Below the pieces are notes generated by a model. That model worked only from the letters and a program-made list of their open reading frames with translations. It searched no databases and was not told where the DNA came from. A stretch of 64,000 nucleotides of DNA from a candidate division TA06 bacterium B3_TA06 (GTDB lineage: Bacteria; Hydrothermota; Tepidihabitantia; B3-TA06), in the NCBI GenBank assembly GCA_005223075.1, contig NJBO01000001.1, positions 62,001 through 126,000 of the forward strand, in the 5' to 3' direction. How positions within the stretch are numbered: position 1 is the first letter of the stretch; each line of letters begins with the position of its first letter. Positions 1-6,992 of the stretch are shown here, piece by piece. A program made the translations under genes and the position numbers.

Positions 1-65
1 AACGCCCTCTCCAGAAGATCCTTACGTCGAAAGGATATCTTGAGCTTTTTTTGAAGTTCTCGCAC
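1..65 (-). CDS. rnc: Probable 5' end of ribonuclease III (partial, runs off window)
   Basis: Twenty-one codons are visible before the window edge, beginning with GTG at 65. The peptide VRELQKKLKISFRRKDLLER matches the typical RNase III N-terminus, a helix that precedes the THxS motif of the endonuclease domain. RNase III cleaves double-stranded RNA in rRNA and mRNA processing. The GTG sits one base beyond the 3' end of the tRNA-Leu gene, and no ribosome binding site is visible outside the tRNA, so translation might start after tRNA cleavage. The call rests on a short peptide, and the catalytic motif lies outside the window. Confidence 0.45.
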   Translation of the reverse strand, partial: MRELQKKLKISFRRKDLLERA

Positions 66-66
66 A

Positions 67-150
67 TGCCGGGAGCCGGATTCGAACCGGCACGGAGTTT
101 CCTCCGAGGGATTTTAAGTCCCTTGTGTCTGCCAATTTCACCATCCCGGC
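67..150 (-). tRNA. tRNA-Leu (anticodon TAA)
   Basis: Read on the minus strand, the 84-base gene has a perfect seven-pair acceptor stem (GCCGGGA with TCCCGGC), discriminator A, a D-loop with AAATTGGCAGAC, anticodon loop CTTAAAA, a long class II variable arm, and the T-loop GTTCGAATCC. The long variable arm and TAA anticodon identify leucine. The CCA end is not encoded; the next bases are TGT. The probable rnc start follows one base later. Confidence 0.97.
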
Positions 151-236
151 CTAAGGCTGATTTTAACGGGAGAATACTGAGATGTCAATGTCAGAACCAA
201 CCACAGATTTCGCAGATTACACAGATTAAATAAGAT

Positions 237-376
237 GTCATCGCGACCGACCGAAGGGAGGGTGGCGATCTCCTAGCACCATCCTATAAGCATAAGGGTT
301 GATGCTATGAATCAAAGGTCTCTGCTATGAGATTGCTTCGTCCTGCATCCCTTCGGTCTACAGGCCTCGCAACGAC
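237..376 (+). repeat. Inverted-repeat intergenic element, family REP-A copy 1
   Basis: The element is bounded by GTCATCGCGA and TCGCAACGAC, an imperfect terminal inverted repeat. Inside are GGTGGCGATCTC and GAGATTGCTTCGTC, which also pair. A better-preserved copy lies at 6518-6677, and related decayed copies lie at 23043-23158 and 23640-23747. No gene is visible in the stretch. Confidence 0.7.
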
Positions 377-386
377 AATAAGGTGG

Positions 387-1739
387 CTACCGAATCAGAA
401 TCACCTTCTGAGTTTTGTGTACCGCGCCACACTCAAGTCTGAAGAAGTAAACTCCGGGTGAGAAGTCATGGTGTGTTACGGGCCAGGTGATGGTGCCGGA
501 CGCGCCAGTTGCATGTACCTCATCCACCTTCCTGCCAGTCACGTCGAAGACCTGGGCGTGAAAGCCTTGGGGTTGATCCGTGTAACGCAGCACTATCTGT
601 GGGCCGATGGAAGTTACCAGCTTCCAGCCCCATGTTTCAATAACCGGTTCCTCGATAGCAGCATCCACGTAACCCAGGGAATCGGTCTTGATTAACCAAA
701 GGTCATAATCTTCGGTATCTGAATAGTAGGTAGATCCTGCCATAATGTAGCCGCTATCCGAAATTTGCTCCACCCACCACAGGTAACCCATTCCATAAGT
801 ATTTGTCCATAGCGTACTCCACTCGGCATCGATCTTCATCAATATGGGACTATAGCCCGCTAGGACGTAGCCTCCGTCTTCTGTCGCGACTAGAGGCTTA
901 AGCTCTGCTGGAAACATCTCTTCCCAGTGCCGAGTATAAAGAATCTCTCCAGATGCATTTGCCCTGAGCAAACAAATGCACATATGGAAAGGCTCTATCT
1001 CCGTGGAACCAGCAATAATGTAGCCACCATCATCCATTTCCTCAACGTAGATCCCTCTATCGAGACCTTCGGCAACACAGGTACTCTCCCAAAGAATATC
1101 TCCTATAGAATCGGTCTTCACTAGAAAAAGATCGAACTCGCTTGTAGCCCCTGTAATTATATAGCCTCCATCCGAGGTCTGCTTAACGCACGAAGACATT
1201 TCATATTCGTATCCTTCGCCCTTATAGGTTCTCTCCCAGATAACCTCCCCGAGAGAATCAATCTTGATGAGGCAAACCTCACTACTTTTTGCTCCCGCAA
1301 TTATGTAATTACCCCCTGTGATTGGCTCTATCCAGTAACCTCCTTCATATGTTCGCGTCCACAAAGTATCCCCAAAGGAATCGGTTTTAAGAAGCCAAGA
1401 TATAGGCTTCTCTAACCCGAATGAACAAGTTACCCCAAGAATAATGTAACCTCCATCTGCAGTTTGATGCACAACTCTCCCCACGTCATGTTCTTCTCCT
1501 CCGTAGATTCGCGTCCATAGAGTATCTCCCTCCGCATCGGTTTTAAGCAACCAAAGATTGTTCTTTTCAGCGCCAAAGGAACGTGTAAATCCTGTAATGA
1601 TATAGCCCCCATCAGAAGTTTGCTGCACGCAGTAACCCCCATCGGCTTCTTCTCCTCCGTATGTCCGTATCCAACCAGCGGCGGCTGTGGTAGATACAAG
1701 GACTGCGGCCATGACCACCAGCAAGCTAAATCTTTTCAT
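387..1739 (-). CDS. Secreted repeat protein with C-terminal sorting-like domain
   Basis: A 450-residue protein with an N-terminal signal peptide (basic start, hydrophobic run, AAA before residue 22). The body holds about seven degenerate repeats of some 50 residues, with the pattern TYGGEE..D.G..V.QTSDGGYIITG followed by LWLLKTDS.GDTLWTR, which suggests a beta-propeller. The last ~80 residues form a small beta domain with FSPGVYFFRLECG and a basic tail ending VILIR, like Bacteroidetes-type secretion sorting domains. It probably acts outside the cell or on the surface; the ligand is unknown. The ATG at 1739 has a GGAGG ribosome binding site. A 484-residue relative lies at 49593-51047. Confidence 0.8.
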   Translation of the reverse strand: MKRFSLLVVMAAVLVSTTAAAGWIRTYGGEEADGGYCVQQTSDGGYIITGFTRSFGAEKNNLWLLKTDAEGDTLWTRIYGGEEHDVGRVVHQTADGGYIILGVTCSFGLEKPISWLLKTDSFGDTLWTRTYEGGYWIEPITGGNYIIAGAKSSEVCLIKIDSLGEVIWERTYKGEGYEYEMSSCVKQTSDGGYIITGATSEFDLFLVKTDSIGDILWESTCVAEGLDRGIYVEEMDDGGYIIAGSTEIEPFHMCICLLRANASGEILYTRHWEEMFPAELKPLVATEDGGYVLAGYSPILMKIDAEWSTLWTNTYGMGYLWWVEQISDSGYIMAGSTYYSDTEDYDLWLIKTDSLGYVDAAIEEPVIETWGWKLVTSIGPQIVLRYTDQPQGFHAQVFDVTGRKVDEVHATGASGTITWPVTHHDFSPGVYFFRLECGAVHKTQKVILIR

Positions 1740-1764
1740 CTTTGCACCTCCAAGTTACATTAAA

Positions 1765-1792
1765 ATATTACCTTAGTATTGAGGCTTGTCAA
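1765..1792 (-). promoter_or_regulatory. Promoter of the 450-residue secreted protein
   Basis: On the minus strand TTGACA (1792-1787) is followed after 16 nt by TAATAT (1770-1765). The leader is about 20 nt and carries GGAGG before the ATG at 1739. Confidence 0.8.
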
Positions 1793-1796
1793 GTCT

Positions 1797-1895
1797 TTTT
1801 ACCCCACACGTCTGCTTCACCCAACTGGGGCACAGGCGCAGCCGCGCGGGGACCACGACGCTCCGTCCAAAGACGGAGCGCATAGATCTTGCACA
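1797..1895. repeat. Dispersed hairpin repeat R1, copy a
   Basis: Contains CCCCACACGTCTGCTTCACC, a segment ending GCGCGGGGACC, and the hairpin GCTCCGTC-CAAA-GACGGAGC. The same arrangement occurs at 4197-4315 and 49518-49578, and in inverted orientation at 32243-32332 and 51909-51991. No coding sequence is visible here. Confidence 0.7.
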
Positions 1896-1947
1896 GGCTG
1901 GAGCACCCGACTGGGCACGCTGAACCTGTGCTACATTAGCAACTGGG

Positions 1948-3060
1948 TTACGGTTTGAACACAACCTTGATGCCGCGGCGGTGGATAACCGTGCGGATGG
2001 CCTTGCGCCAATCGGACAACAGAAACTTGTGAGTGACGAGCTTCTCGATGCCCTCCATTTTGAGAAGAAGCTCTACCGCCCGCTTGAAATCAGCATCCGA
2101 GTAGATGTAACTCCCCAAGAGCTTCACCTCACGGAACCAATGGGGAGAGAAATCATGCTTCATCTCGCCTGGTGAACCCAAAAGCAAAAGTTTGCCGCCC
2201 TCTCTTGCAGCCCACGACGCCTGCTGTAGGCTGGTTTTGCTTCCAGCGGCGTCTACCACCACATCAAAACCACCCCGCCAGCCCGGCGGTCCGATGATGG
2301 CTTTGTAGGATTTGGCACCAACCTGCCGCGTTGCGTCCCAAACATCAGAGTATACTCTATCCGCCCCAAGCTCTATTGCCAGTTCGGCCTGCAATGGATA
2401 CCGCGCCGCCACATGAATCTCAGCTTTATAGCCGAGTATCCGTAACAGTCTTATTGTAATCAGGCCTATGGTTCCTGCGCCGATAACAAGCGTCTTTCCG
2501 TCATTTGACAGATCAAAGTTCCGCAGTCCCCGCAGCGCCACAGCCAGGGGTTCGGTTAAAACCGCCCGCTCGTCCGGCACCCTCTCAGGGACAGGATGAA
2601 CCTTATCTGGATGAGCCCAAATCCACTCACCCCATCCACCCACGAGGTCGCGGCAGAAGCCAAGCATCCCCGGGGCAAAAGCCCCCTCCGCAGTATTCTG
2701 GCAAATCTCCTCATCCCCGCCCGCGCACGCATCACACCGCTCCATCCCCCGTTCACGGCAGGCAAGGTTGGGGTTCACCACAACCCGTTTTCCATCTACC
2801 TCACCCAGAATCTCGTGGCCGAGGACAGCCGGAAAGGAGAAAAAAGGCGAAAGACGCGGCGAGTTCTTCCCGTAAAGCAGGGCGATATCCGAACCGCAGA
2901 TACCGCAAAGACGTACCTTAACCCGCCTCCAACCCGGTAGAGGGGAAGGTTCAGAAATATCTACTAAACGGAGAGGAAGAAAGGAGACCGGATAACGTTT
3001 GCCCAGGACCTTGGCTAAGAGATATCGAGGTATAGAGACACGGCAGCGCAGCGCCTTCAT
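1948..3060 (-). CDS. Zinc-dependent medium-chain alcohol/polyol dehydrogenase
   Basis: A 370-residue member of the zinc-binding MDR (alcohol/sorbitol/threonine dehydrogenase) superfamily, which oxidises a secondary alcohol or sugar alcohol with NAD(P). The catalytic zinc site shows as CGICGSD (Cys55), GHE (82-83) and TEP (Glu170). Four structural-zinc cysteines lie at 101, 109, 112 and 120. The Rossmann motif GAGTIG is at 194-199. The start overlaps the upstream class II aldolase gene by 4 bp, so the two are co-translated and probably handle consecutive steps of one carbohydrate pathway. The substrate cannot be read from the sequence. Confidence 0.85.
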   Translation of the reverse strand: MKALRCRVSIPRYLLAKVLGKRYPVSFLPLRLVDISEPSPLPGWRRVKVRLCGICGSDIALLYGKNSPRLSPFFSFPAVLGHEILGEVDGKRVVVNPNLACRERGMERCDACAGGDEEICQNTAEGAFAPGMLGFCRDLVGGWGEWIWAHPDKVHPVPERVPDERAVLTEPLAVALRGLRNFDLSNDGKTLVIGAGTIGLITIRLLRILGYKAEIHVAARYPLQAELAIELGADRVYSDVWDATRQVGAKSYKAIIGPPGWRGGFDVVVDAAGSKTSLQQASWAAREGGKLLLLGSPGEMKHDFSPHWFREVKLLGSYIYSDADFKRAVELLLKMEGIEKLVTHKFLLSDWRKAIRTVIHRRGIKVVFKP

Positions 3061-4133
3061 TCCATAGGGACTTGCTTGATGAGCTTCCCGTCGATACGAT
3101 CGAGGATGTGGGCAAGGTTTCGTCCGGTAACGGTCAGTCCGTGGTTTTTGAGCCCTACCACCGCGCTGGCTGGATCAGGGCTTTGGCGCACCTTTTCTGC
3201 AACCGCCTGGCCAAGCTGATAGGTTCCACAGGGGTACTGGAATTGGGTGGTGGGCACCCCCTGCATCCAGGCGTGGACGTGGATGATGGCTCCCACCTCG
3301 GGGTGCGCACGGTATATCATCAAGTGTTCGATGGCGTCCACCGAGACCCTGCGCGGCTCAACGCTCGGCGGCACTGAGAGGACGATGGCGTTCTCCAGAG
3401 GGTCGTAATCCTTGACCAAAAGGATCTCCCTGCCGATCTCACGCAACTTTGACTTATCCACTCCGGAGGCGCTCATCCAGAAACGGCTTCCATCCTTGCG
3501 CACCGAAAGGTTTCCGTAGGAGAGCCCTCCGATCCCGTAGAGGCGCTTGACATGGCGAAAATCCTCCGCCGAAAGGATCTCTTCGATGGGAAAGGCGGCG
3601 GGCAAAAGGCTCCATTCGCCCAGCTTGCACCCTGCCGCAGAAAGCGCGCGGGTAAGCTCATCCCCTTCCCAAAGCTCGGGCTCGAGGTCTTGCTCGAATC
3701 GGTTGTTAACCACGAGAACCGAGGAGGCCATGGGGTTAATCCGCTTAAACAGTCTTTCTGCGAACCCTTCCCCTTCCGACTCCACAAAGTGCCCAAGATC
3801 CAGGGTCAAAAAGTGGGCCTGGATGCCAGGGATATACACGAGAAGCATGTTGGAAAGCGCCCGCACCAGGTAGGGGTACCATGCCCGGATGGGGTCTTGG
3901 GAAACCTCGGATGCCTCCAACAGCGAGAGCACGAATGTGGCCTGTGCCTTACGTCGGTATGACTTGACAGCGTCATTGGAGATGAAGTTGAGCACCAGCC
4001 GAGGGGAGCGTGAAATCCGGCTATAATGGTAGCCGTGTGCCTCAAGGACCTTCCTGAGCTTTTGTGCAAGGGCATCAAGAGAAGGGGTAGGTTTCCCGTG
4101 GAAGCGGAACACCAGGTTATCTTGTTTCAGCAT
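3057..4133 (-). CDS. Class II aldolase/adducin-domain protein with unknown N-terminal domain
   Basis: A 358-residue protein in two parts. Residues 1 to ~180 match nothing I recognise; they contain a stretch like a small alpha/beta domain. Residues ~185 to 350 are a class II aldolase domain with GLSYGNLSVR, WMSASGVDKS, zinc ligands HVH (285-287) and KNHGLTVTG (His331). Family members cleave phosphorylated sugars or epimerise pentulose phosphates. The usual family length is ~200-250 residues, so the N-terminal addition is unusual. It is the first gene of a two-gene operon with the dehydrogenase and has its own promoter at 4165-4192. Confidence 0.8.
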   Translation of the reverse strand: MLKQDNLVFRFHGKPTPSLDALAQKLRKVLEAHGYHYSRISRSPRLVLNFISNDAVKSYRRKAQATFVLSLLEASEVSQDPIRAWYPYLVRALSNMLLVYIPGIQAHFLTLDLGHFVESEGEGFAERLFKRINPMASSVLVVNNRFEQDLEPELWEGDELTRALSAAGCKLGEWSLLPAAFPIEEILSAEDFRHVKRLYGIGGLSYGNLSVRKDGSRFWMSASGVDKSKLREIGREILLVKDYDPLENAIVLSVPPSVEPRRVSVDAIEHLMIYRAHPEVGAIIHVHAWMQGVPTTQFQYPCGTYQLGQAVAEKVRQSPDPASAVVGLKNHGLTVTGRNLAHILDRIDGKLIKQVPME

Positions 4134-4164
4134 GTTACGCTGCTTTTTTCCCTTTCATTTCTTA

Positions 4165-4192
4165 ATTATCTCCACTGGCTTTGGATTGTCAA
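4165..4192 (-). promoter_or_regulatory. Promoter of the aldolase-dehydrogenase operon
   Basis: TTGACA (4192-4187), a 16-nt spacer, then GATAAT (4170-4165) on the minus strand. The leader before the ATG at 4133 contains a seven-codon ATG-to-TAA mini-ORF, which may be chance. Confidence 0.7.
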
Positions 4193-4196
4193 GGAT

Positions 4197-4315
4197 ATTC
4201 ACCCCACACGTCTGCTTCACCCGACTGGGGCGCAGGCGCATCCGTGCGGGGACCCCATAGCGGCCGCAGGCCACACTGCGATCTTTCGTCCGAAGGACGA
4301 AAGGAGCATTAAAAA
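4197..4315. repeat. Dispersed hairpin repeat R1, copy b (most complete)
   Basis: Holds both modules of the family: CCCCACACGTCTGCTTCACC through GTGCGGGGACCCC, then the hairpin CTTTCGTCC-GAA-GGACGAAAG followed by GAGCATTAA. It fills the gap between two minus-strand genes. Confidence 0.75.
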
Positions 4316-4359
4316 CCCAATGGAATCGGTTTTGAGAGAGAGTCCAAGTACCTGTCCTT

Positions 4360-5079
4360 CTACCATATCCCTGGAAACAACCTGTACTTAACCTTCGCAG
4401 CATACTCTTTGTATCCATTCAACTCTTCCTGCAGTGTCTTGTCTTCCAGATAGGTTCTTGTTATTGCGAGGATTATCATCACACCGGCCGGGATCAGCGC
4501 ATAAATTGAACCGATTACGAAAGGAAGGTGAAGCGAACCTATCAGCATCCCTACGTAACCCGGATGTCGCACAAACCTGTAAGGACCGGTGCTTATAACT
4601 TTCTGGTCCCTATCTTTCTGGATACGCACCGTACTCTCAAAGAAGGGATTTGACAGCATCGCCCATAGGGTGAGCGCAAAAGCAAACACGTAAACGGCTA
4701 TACCAATAACTACGAAATAGGCAGGCAGCAGCGTCCAGCAAAACTTGCCTACATCCAACCCGGCCACAACCGGCATAACGATAAGTCCTAATATGAAATA
4801 GATGAGCAACAATATCTTATCCCAGGTCTTTGTTCCTTCCTTTGCTTTCGCCCTCTCGTGCGCAAGACCCGGTGTACACGTAATCATAATAATCGCTCCT
4901 GCCAGCGCCCCCACGAGAGCCATCCCGAAATATATCCACCCTCTAACGATGTTGAGTTTCCATGCCGCAAGAAAGAAACAAACTCCGCCAATGATTGCCG
5001 CCCGTAGCGACATCAAGGCTCCGATTACACCCCTGGCGGTCACCCTTGGCCTTGCTTGGATTTCTGATCTCTTATTCAT
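4360..5079 (-). CDS. Isoprenylcysteine/phospholipid methyltransferase-family membrane protein
   Basis: A 239-residue integral membrane protein with about six hydrophobic segments. The C-terminal region has TGPYRFVRHPGYVGM and a later EE..GYKEYAAKV motif, the SAM-binding signature of the ICMT / phospholipid methyltransferase superfamily. These enzymes methylate lipid-linked or membrane substrates; in bacteria the substrates are mostly unknown. The ATG at 5079 has GGAGG seven bases upstream. It lies downstream of hicB and the hicA remnant on the same strand and may be read through from the hicB promoter. Confidence 0.8.
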   Translation of the reverse strand: MNKRSEIQARPRVTARGVIGALMSLRAAIIGGVCFFLAAWKLNIVRGWIYFGMALVGALAGAIIMITCTPGLAHERAKAKEGTKTWDKILLLIYFILGLIVMPVVAGLDVGKFCWTLLPAYFVVIGIAVYVFAFALTLWAMLSNPFFESTVRIQKDRDQKVISTGPYRFVRHPGYVGMLIGSLHLPFVIGSIYALIPAGVMIILAITRTYLEDKTLQEELNGYKEYAAKVKYRLFPGIW

Positions 5080-5132
5080 ATAAAGCCTCCAAGACTGAAT
5101 CTATGCCGAGCAACACACCGGGAGCTCCTTTT

Positions 5133-5207
5133 TTAGCAATTCCACCATCCTGCCTTCTTGAGCGCTTTTACGAGTTGTGATCCGGAAATAACCGGAAGCT
5201 TAGCCAC
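5133..5207 (-). pseudogene. hicA: Truncated hicA toxin remnant
   Basis: A GTG overlapping the hicB stop opens a 24-codon frame reading AKLPVISGSQLVKALKKAGW, then WNC and a stop. The peptide is the standard HicA N-terminus, up to the helix before the catalytic histidine region. HicA is normally an ~60-80 residue mRNA interferase; here the dsRBD-like core with the GSH motif is missing. The overlap and order (hicB then hicA) match real hicBA operons. The toxin must be inactive, leaving hicB as an orphan antitoxin. Confidence 0.6.
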
Positions 5208-5418
5208 TCCTTACCTCAAAGGGATAGAGCACCACTTCCCCTACACTTTCCGGAAGATCATCTGAACCGAAACTCTCCAGATAAAGTTCTACCGCTTCCT
5301 TGAGATTGGCCTGCGCCTCCTCGATGGTCTTGCCCTGACTGACCACCCCCAACTCCACGCAGTGGGCCACGTACCAGCGCTCTTCCTTCACCACGATAGC
5401 AGTAAACTTCTTGGTCAT
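5200..5418 (-). CDS. hicB: HicB-family antitoxin-like protein (orphan)
   Basis: A 72-residue protein with the HicB-like partial RNase H fold pattern: FTAIVVKEERWYVAHCVELG, then SQGKTIEEAQANLKEAVELY. It lacks a C-terminal DNA-binding domain, as in short HicB proteins. HicB binds and neutralises the HicA RNase. Its partner is reduced to a fragment immediately downstream. GGAG precedes the ATG at 5418. A second, decayed copy of its first codons and upstream region lies at 6344-6373. Confidence 0.8.
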   Translation of the reverse strand: MTKKFTAIVVKEERWYVAHCVELGVVSQGKTIEEAQANLKEAVELYLESFGSDDLPESVGEVVLYPFEVRSG

Positions 5419-5436
5419 TCAACTCCTTTTGGGGTT

Positions 5437-5465
5437 ATTGTAGTGTGTAGGCGGTGTATTGTCAA
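5437..5465 (-). promoter_or_regulatory. hicB promoter
   Basis: TTGACA (5465-5460), a 17-nt spacer, TACAAT (5442-5437) on the minus strand, then AAAAGGAG before the hicB ATG. The second hicB copy at ~6.37 kb keeps the ribosome binding site but has lost the -35 box in a deletion. Confidence 0.75.
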
Positions 5466-5500
5466 CCGCTCAGAAGCCCAAGAGAGTCGGTTTTGCCTAT

Positions 5501-5549
5501 GGAGTGCAATGACCACGTCATTGCAGCAACAACACGGTTGTTGCACTCC
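5501..5549. repeat. Three-way-junction palindrome, copy 1
   Basis: Forty-nine bases that fold completely: outer stem GGAGT/ACTCC; first arm GCAATGAC-CAC-GTCATTGC; second arm GCAACAAC-ACG-GTTGTTGC. Both arms have eight pairs and three-base loops. The copy at 6422-6470 is identical except for one loop base (CAC to TAC). Confidence 0.85.
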
Positions 5550-5639
5550 AAATCAAACGTAGGGACCCGGTCCGCAGATGAAATGATAACATGCTTGCGC
5601 CCCCGTCGGGTGTCGGGTAGAGGGATGGGGTGAGGGGTG

Positions 5640-5667
5640 TTGATTAACCTCCCAATCTGAGTAAACT
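5640..5667 (+). promoter_or_regulatory. mntA-hepT promoter
   Basis: TTGATT, a 16-nt spacer, TAAACT. The 19 bases around the -10 (CCCAATCTG.GTAAACTTA) recur at the metG promoter, 6970-6988. GGTGA precedes the mntA ATG. Confidence 0.65.
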
Positions 5668-5683
5668 TAGCATAGGTGAAGTT

Positions 5684-5974
5684 ATGAAAACCCTCGAAGA
5701 GATAAAGGCGACGTTAAGGAGGCATAAACCCCTTCTCAGGGAGAAGTTCAAGGTAAACCAGATTGGGGTTTTTGGCTCATACGCCAAGGGTGAGGAATCC
5801 CAGGCAAGTGACGTGGATATACTGGTAGAATTCAATCAACCTATCGGCTGGGAGTTTGTTGACCTGAAGGAGTTCCTCGAAGAGATTCTGGGCCAGGATG
5901 TGGACCTCGTCACGGTTAAAGCCTTGCGAGCTTCGCTAAGGGGAAATATCCTGAAAGAGGTAAGCTACGCGTGA
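5684..5974 (+). CDS. mntA: MntA-type nucleotidyltransferase antitoxin
   Basis: A 96-residue minimal nucleotidyltransferase. The signature GVFGSYAKGEESQASDVDIL gives the GS motif and the paired aspartates (DVD) that bind metal and ATP. In the HEPN-MNT toxin-antitoxin family this protein AMPylates the HepT RNase next to its active site. It overlaps hepT by four bases (GTGA), the usual order. The pair lies between two copies of the hicB 5' region. Confidence 0.9.
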   Translation: MKTLEEIKATLRRHKPLLREKFKVNQIGVFGSYAKGEESQASDVDILVEFNQPIGWEFVDLKEFLEEILGQDVDLVTVKALRASLRGNILKEVSYA

Positions 5975-6312
5975 AAGGAAGGTCTTGCAAGATCCTTGTC
6001 GAGGAGATAGCCGAAGCTATCGACAAGGTTGAACGCTACACCCATGGTCTGACCTTCGAGGTCTTCAAGGATAACGACATGGCAATAGATGCAGTCCTAA
6101 GAAACCTGGAAGTTATCGGCGAAGCTTCAAAGGGCATACCACCAGAGGTGAGAGAAGGGTATCCTGACATTCCTTGGAAAAGGATGATCGGCTTACGTAA
6201 TATTGTAATCCACGAATACTTTGGAATTGACGTAAGTATTATCTGGGAGATAGTAACCAGGAATTTGCCTCAAACGAAGCCCCTGATTACACAGATGCTG
6301 AAACGGATTTAA
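5971..6312 (+). CDS. hepT: HepT-type HEPN ribonuclease toxin (DUF86)
   Basis: A 113-residue all-helical HEPN protein. The RX4-6H catalytic motif is visible as RNIVIHEYFG near residue 85, with the conserved IGEASKGIP and IPWKRMIGLRN segments before it. The tyrosine after the histidine (HEY) is the residue modified by MntA in studied systems. The GTG start at 5971 overlaps the mntA stop. The gene is full length with an intact motif, so the toxin is probably functional. Confidence 0.9.
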   Translation: MKGRSCKILVEEIAEAIDKVERYTHGLTFEVFKDNDMAIDAVLRNLEVIGEASKGIPPEVREGYPDIPWKRMIGLRNIVIHEYFGIDVSIIWEIVTRNLPQTKPLITQMLKRI

Positions 6313-6343
6313 CACCGCTATCCCAGGAATAATCCAGGCTTGC

Positions 6344-6373
6344 TCCACCACAATGGCTGTAAACTTTGGTCAT
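6344..6373 (-). pseudogene. Decayed second copy of the hicB 5' end
   Basis: On the minus strand, AAAAGGAGTTGAATGACCAA repeats the hicB ribosome binding site and start. With one base deleted, the following codons read TAIVVE, then diverge. The upstream side repeats the hicB leader and continues into the second three-way-junction palindrome. This is a duplicated fragment, not a gene. Confidence 0.65.
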
Positions 6374-6421
6374 TCAACTCCTTTTGGGATTGTTGTTGTG
6401 TTTGAGCGGTGTATTGCCTAT

Positions 6422-6470
6422 GGAGTGCAATGACTACGTCATTGCAGCAACAACACGGTTGTTGCACTCC
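6422..6470. repeat. Three-way-junction palindrome, copy 2
   Basis: Same 49-base structure as 5501-5549, with loop TAC in place of CAC in the first arm. The flanks (GCGGTGTATTG on the left, CCAAATCAA on the right) are also shared, so the duplication extends beyond the palindrome. Confidence 0.85.
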
Positions 6471-6517
6471 AAATCAACCCCATCCTGAAACATAATGTGG
6501 TTTACTTCTCCCACTCC

Positions 6518-6677
6518 GTCATTGCGACCGACCGTCCGCCTCCAAAGGAAACGGGGAAGGGTGGCGATCTCATTGCTCTCACTCAGGCGTATGAGATTGC
6601 TCCCTTCGTTCGCCCTCCGGAACTCCGCAAGCGTCGTCCTCCGGAGCTTTGGGTGTCTCCGACACCCTCGCAATGAC
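6518..6677. repeat. Inverted-repeat intergenic element, family REP-A copy 2
   Basis: Bounded by GTCATTGCGA and TCGCAATGAC, a perfect 10-bp terminal inverted repeat, with internal GTGGCGATCTCAT and ATGAGATTGC. It resembles non-coding MITE/REP-like elements and has no coding capacity. It is part of the 680-base gene-free stretch between hepT and metG. Confidence 0.75.
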
Positions 6678-6736
6678 AATAAAGAAGTGCTTGCCCCGTC
6701 ACCTTTACGTCCAACCCGGCATACATTCCTCGTGTC

Positions 6737-6893
6737 CAGCTTTCGGGTAACTTCTGACCAGTTTTTGACCAGCATAATTTCTTTGGCGTGTCCTACTTTT
6801 GTCCCCCTTTCGTCCATCTTTCAACCAGCTTCTGACCAGCTTATTTTTGTAAGGTTGTCCAACTTGTGGGTAATTTTTGGCCAGCTTTTGGGG
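6737..6893. repeat. Degenerate 11-bp tandem repeat (about 14 units)
   Basis: Read in 11-base steps, the stretch gives related units such as TGACCAGTTTT, TGACCAGCATA, CTGACCAGCTT and TCAACCAGCTT. On the other strand the unit is close to TGGTCAAAAGC, the same as at 22555-22620. A fortuitous reading frame crosses it, but the composition looks non-coding. Confidence 0.65.
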
Positions 6894-6959
6894 AGTTTTT
6901 TTGGAGGCATCTGGTGACGTGTTGGGTTCAAATATGAAGAGAAAGATGCGTCCCAAGGC

Positions 6960-6987
6960 TTGCCTTAAGCCCCAATCTGCGTAAACT
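6960..6987 (+). promoter_or_regulatory. metG promoter, leaderless type
   Basis: TTGCCT, a 16-nt spacer, TAAACT ending at 6987. The metG ATG begins five bases later, with no ribosome binding site possible in between. Confidence 0.65.
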
Positions 6988-6992
6988 TAAGG

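Noticed and set aside
51-233. Plus-strand open frame with GAGFEPARS
   Set aside because: It is the antisense of the tRNA-Leu T-arm, a common false protein signature.
5501-5549. CRISPR-like repeat
   Set aside because: Only two copies, 900 bp apart, with no spacers or cas genes; the element is a palindrome within a duplication.
6705-6956. Minus-strand 83-codon frame
   Set aside because: It is a translation of the degenerate 11-bp tandem repeat (recurring KLVRS/AGQK words), not a gene.
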